From Eleusine coracana subsp. coracana (taxonomy: Eukaryota; Streptophyta; Magnoliopsida; Poales; Poaceae), in the NCBI GenBank assembly GCA_032690845.1, contig CM064430.1, forward strand, positions 1,226,949 through 1,290,948: a stretch of DNA of 64,000 nucleotides, given 5' to 3'. The position numbers and the translations under genes were made by a program. Of this stretch, positions 60,639-64,000 are shown piece after piece (position 1 is the stretch's first letter; every line of letters starts with the position of its first letter). The notes below the pieces were generated by a model. The model saw only the letters and a program-made list of their open reading frames with translations, was not told the origin of the DNA and made no database searches.

Positions 60639-63600
60639 ATGGAGAAGCGTGTTGTTAAGCTATGGATGTTCGATGGAGAGGACTTCCCCTACTGGAAGTC
60701 ACGGACCAAGGCGTACCTGCTGAGTCAAGGACGTGCAATTTGGGAGATTATTGATCAAGAGTATGCTATAACACAAGACCTGAACATTGCTTCTGCAGGT
60801 GAGTTAGTCAGGTATGAGAACAACTCCAAAGTTGTCAATATTCTACTCTCTGCACTTGGTAGGAGTGAACTATGATAGGGTTGCACACCTTGACACTGCT
60901 CATGCTATTTGGGATAAAGTCTGCTCTTACCATGAGGGTACCAACCAGGTCAAGTCTATGCATAAGGATTCTTACAATAGACAGTACCAAACCTTTGCAC
61001 AGAAACCGGGCGAGTCACTAGATGTCACTTTTCGTAGGTTTGAGGCAATTGTGTGCAACTTGCGGGCTTGTGGTACCCTTGTGTACAATGACAATGATAG
61101 AGCTAAGCAACTGCTGTACTCACTTGATGAAAATGTTTGAGGGTTAAAATTGCTGCTCTAGAAGAAACTGCTGACTTCAACACCTTGAACTATGAGCAAC
61201 TGTATAGCAAGCTGAAATCTCATGAACTGTCTAGTAAATCTCGCCCTAATCTTGCTACTCCTGCTTCTAGCATGGCTTTGCTTTCTAGCTCTCAGAAGAT
61301 TAGTCATAGTGATGCTTCTTATGGAACTAACCCCTCACTTGACAAGTCTTCCTTGGAGTTTGCTTTGTCTTCTCTTGTTGTAGCTTCGGATAAACAGATG
61401 AAGTGCATTCCTGACGAGGAGCTGTTCTTGCTCACAAGGAAGTTCAGGAAGTTCTACAACAACTAGAAGGAGAGAAGAGGAGGTGGTTCAAGAACCTGCT
61501 TCGAGTGCGGTGACCCGAGACACTTCATAGTTGATTGTACCAAGAAGAAGAAGGCCGGGTACCGCGACAACAACACTGAAGACTTCAAGTAGAAGAAGAA
61601 CCGCTTCTATAAGAAGGGCAAGAACTCCAAGAACTTCGTCAAGGCCATTGCACGCACCTGCGTTGCTGCCTTAAGCGATGTTGACCTCACATCAAGCGAA
61701 GGCTTTACAAGCTCGGAGGAGGAGATTGAAAAGCCACGAGTCAAGAGGAAGGATGACCTCACCGGACTTTACTTCATGGCAAAGAACGACCACGACACCG
61801 ACTCTGAATCTGACTCTGACACAAGCGAGGTACCTCCCAGTCTTGATGAGCTCTCTTCTGAACTTGATCATTTGCGCGATGTTCTGCTCATGCAAGATGA
61901 TAAGCTTCACAGTGCTGTTCGTGAGAGTATAGAGCTTAAGTCTAAGTTGGAGAGTGCTGATTTTAAAATTACTTCGCTTAGGTCCAAGCTTGCTTGTGAG
62001 GACATTGTTGTTGAGTGTGAGTCTTATCAAGTTGTGATGAGTGATCTTGCACAGAGGGAGAGTGTGCATGCTCAAGTTGCCAGTTAGCTTGAGAGTGCCC
62101 TCAAGGAGCTTGATGAGTTCAAAGCTAGACCAACTCTTTTGGGTGCATGTCAGAAGTGCCCCAAACTCACAGATGAGTTGGACGCTCAGTCCCTCAAAGT
62201 CAAAGAGCTTGAGTCCAAGTTGCTTCATGAGACTCGCTCTAAGGTCCTTCCACCATCTTGTGAGGTGTGTGTCTCTCTTAAGGACAAGCTTGTAATCACT
62301 AGGGAGGAAAACAAAGCCCTAGTTTATGAAAATGATTATCTTGTGTCTAGGCTTCAGAGAACCCTAGTGAGTGAAGAGAAGATTGAGAGTGATTTGGCAA
62401 GAGTGAAGGAGAGTGCTTCTAGATCAACCTATAACTTGGGTTTGGGATTTGAGAGGTGTGATAAGAAGAGTGAGAATGTGGGTAAGTTTGTACCTAGCTC
62501 CAGCTACAAGGATGAGGAAAACACCATTAAACCCACTGACACATACTATCTACCCAATCTAAAACCCTTCTTTAACCCAAAGCAAACAGAGAAGTCAAAA
62601 CCCAAACCTGCAATACAAGCCAAGCCTAATCCTAAGGGTGTCTATATTTGCATGTTTTGTGGTCGCAAGGGTCACTTGGATGAATTCTGTTTTAGGCGTA
62701 AGAGAATTGAGAGGAAGCAAGCTGAGTTGACTAGGGATGCTTTTTATGATGATTTTATTGATTTTTAGCCTCGCTCTTTTTCTCGTGCTAATCATGGACA
62801 GGGTCATCCCCCATATGGCTTTGATTTACGAGACAGAGGCTTTGCGCGGCAGCACTTTGACGCCCCACATTTGCCCCATCATGGTGAGCGTCACTCGCGT
62901 GGATTTGGCTTTCACACGGATAATTTCTATCCTCACAACCCAAGGTTTGAGTCGAGACGCTTTGACAGGCCACGTTTTCCCCATCGTGGTTCTCGTCCCA
63001 TGCGTTTGAATGATAAAGTGCAAAGAACTGTGATGACTACTACCGGTCGTATAGTTAAGTGCTGGATTCCTAAATGCTTTTTAACTAAGCCCAGCACTGA
63101 GCCATCGACTTTCACTTCTCGTTCTTTGTAGGCAGCAGGTGGAGGCTTGGAGAACAAGTGATTGATGGATTCCGGGTGTTCGCACCACATGACCGGAAAT
63201 GCAAAGTGGTTCTCCAGCCTCACTCCCTTGAAGCGTCGGGAGTATGTGACCTTTGGAGATGACAAGAGAGGAAGAGTGAAGGAAAGGGGCGCGGTAAAGG
63301 TAAATGAGAACTTCACTCTCAATGATGTTGGTTTGGTTGAGTTTCTCAAGTACAATCTCCTCTCTGTCTCTCAGCTTCTTGATGTTGGTTTGGAAGTGCG
63401 CTTTAAGTCGAATGCTTTTTATGTTCTTGATTCGAGTGGTTCCTTGGTTTGTGGAATTTCTCGCATTGGCAGAGTTTTTCAGGCTGATTTTGTTGGTTCT
63501 CCTGGTTCTCACAAGTGCTTGTTTGCTCAATCTTCTTCTGAGCTCTGGAAATGGCATAGGAGACTGGGTCACATGAGCTTTGACTTGTTATGTCGCTTGA

Positions 63601-64000
63601 GTGGCCTAGGTTTGATCTGAGGATTGCCTAAGCTTAAATTTGATAAGGATTTGGTTTGTGCTCCTTGTCGTCACGGGAAAATGATTGCCGCTTCTCATCC
63701 ACCAATTAATTTGGTGATGACTGAACGCCCTGAAGAGTTGCTTCATATGGACACTGTTGGTCCTTCTCGGGTTCGTTCGGCGGGTGGGAAGTGGTATATT
63801 CTTCTGATTGTTCACGACTATTCTCGCTACTCTTGGGTTTACTTTCTTGAGAGCAAGGATGAAGTGTTTCATCACTTTTGGAGCTTAGCTTTGAGGTTGT
63901 TCAAGGAACTCCCTGGTGCATTACGAGCAATTCGCAGTGATAATGGCACCGAGTTCAAGAACTCCTCCTTTGATGTTTTTTGTCTTGAGCATGGTATTGA
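60639..64000 (+). pseudogene. Ty1-copia gag-pol, Sirevirus-like, degenerate and cut by the window end
   Basis: Starts MEKRVVKLWMFDGEDFPYW, a copia gag N-terminus. A first CCHC knuckle (C-x2-C-x4-H-x4-C) lies at 61497-61538, then a long acidic, coiled-coil-like stretch (61780-62460), then a second knuckle at 62649-62690. The protease motif DSG lies at 63168-63176. Next come the pre-integrase His-His segment (WHRRLGHMS) with CAPC, and the integrase catalytic Asp codons at 63750 and 63939; the Glu and the reverse transcriptase lie beyond the window. Two frameshifts (near 60870 and 61138) cancel each other. After that one frame runs to the window end, broken by stops at 61464, 61590, 62085, 62766, 63129, 63159 and 63618. 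The large gag with a second zinc knuckle and coiled coil points to the Sirevirus lineage. Not functional as it stands. Confidence 0.85.

Noticed and set aside
1..64000. CRISPR arrays, bacterial operons, ribosome binding sites, rRNA or tRNA genes
   Set aside because: The window is plant nuclear DNA. No spaced direct-repeat array or RNA gene was recognised; the TGGTATCAGAGC string at 60578 is a retrotransposon primer site, not a tRNA gene.

Overview
This is nuclear DNA from a flowering plant, most likely a grass (Poaceae). The genes have many short GT-AG introns, GC-rich first exons and plant-specific families (a MAPKKK5-type kinase, a NIGT1/HHO-type GARP repressor, an SKU5-like protein, CC-NB-LRR receptors). 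The intergenic DNA is full of small TIR elements with TTA/TAA or 8-bp target duplications, a LINE remnant and a Ty1-copia element with a tRNA-iMet primer site. All gene models come from reading frames, splice consensus and family motifs; no search was run. From memory only, the neighbouring HHO and SKU5-like genes resemble a pair near the start of rice chromosome 7, which a synteny check could test.

Layout. 0.3-6.9 kb: a complete 11-exon MAPKKK on the minus strand (750 aa). 7-20 kb: about 13 kb of AT-rich spacer with two copies of one small TIR element and a TA microsatellite. 20.4-22.1 kb: a complete 5-exon GARP/G2-like factor (358 aa). 27.9-30.7 kb: a complete 7-exon SKU5-like cupredoxin (550 aa). 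31-35 kb: decayed material, namely an F-box/FBD fragment, a possible SKU5-like remnant and a 205-bp hAT-type MITE.

36-58.3 kb is a cluster of three CC-NB-LRR genes on the plus strand. NLR1 and NLR2 are intact. NLR3 carries one frameshift at the NB-ARC/LRR junction. NLR1 and NLR3 resemble each other more than either resembles NLR2, and they share their upstream region and a 5' leader intron. In all three genes the first in-frame stop lies inside a consensus splice donor, so intron retention ends the protein at a conserved LDMP/LDLP, while splicing adds a different tail in each gene. Nested Tourist-like elements, two larger PIF/Harbinger-like elements, a LINE 3' remnant and a large foldback element fill the gaps between the NLRs.

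58.3-64 kb: an antisense F-box start runs into the 3' end of NLR3. A Ty1-copia element of Sirevirus type follows (LTR, primer site, gag with two zinc knuckles, protease, start of integrase) and runs off the window. Its reading frame is cut by seven in-frame stops, all TAG or TGA. A truncated copy of the same LTR lies inverted at 40.5-41.7 kb, between NLR1 and NLR2.

Functionally the window joins a signalling kinase, a nitrate/phosphate-type repressor, a cell-wall or apoplastic protein and an immune-receptor cluster. Nothing in the sequence links them as one pathway.
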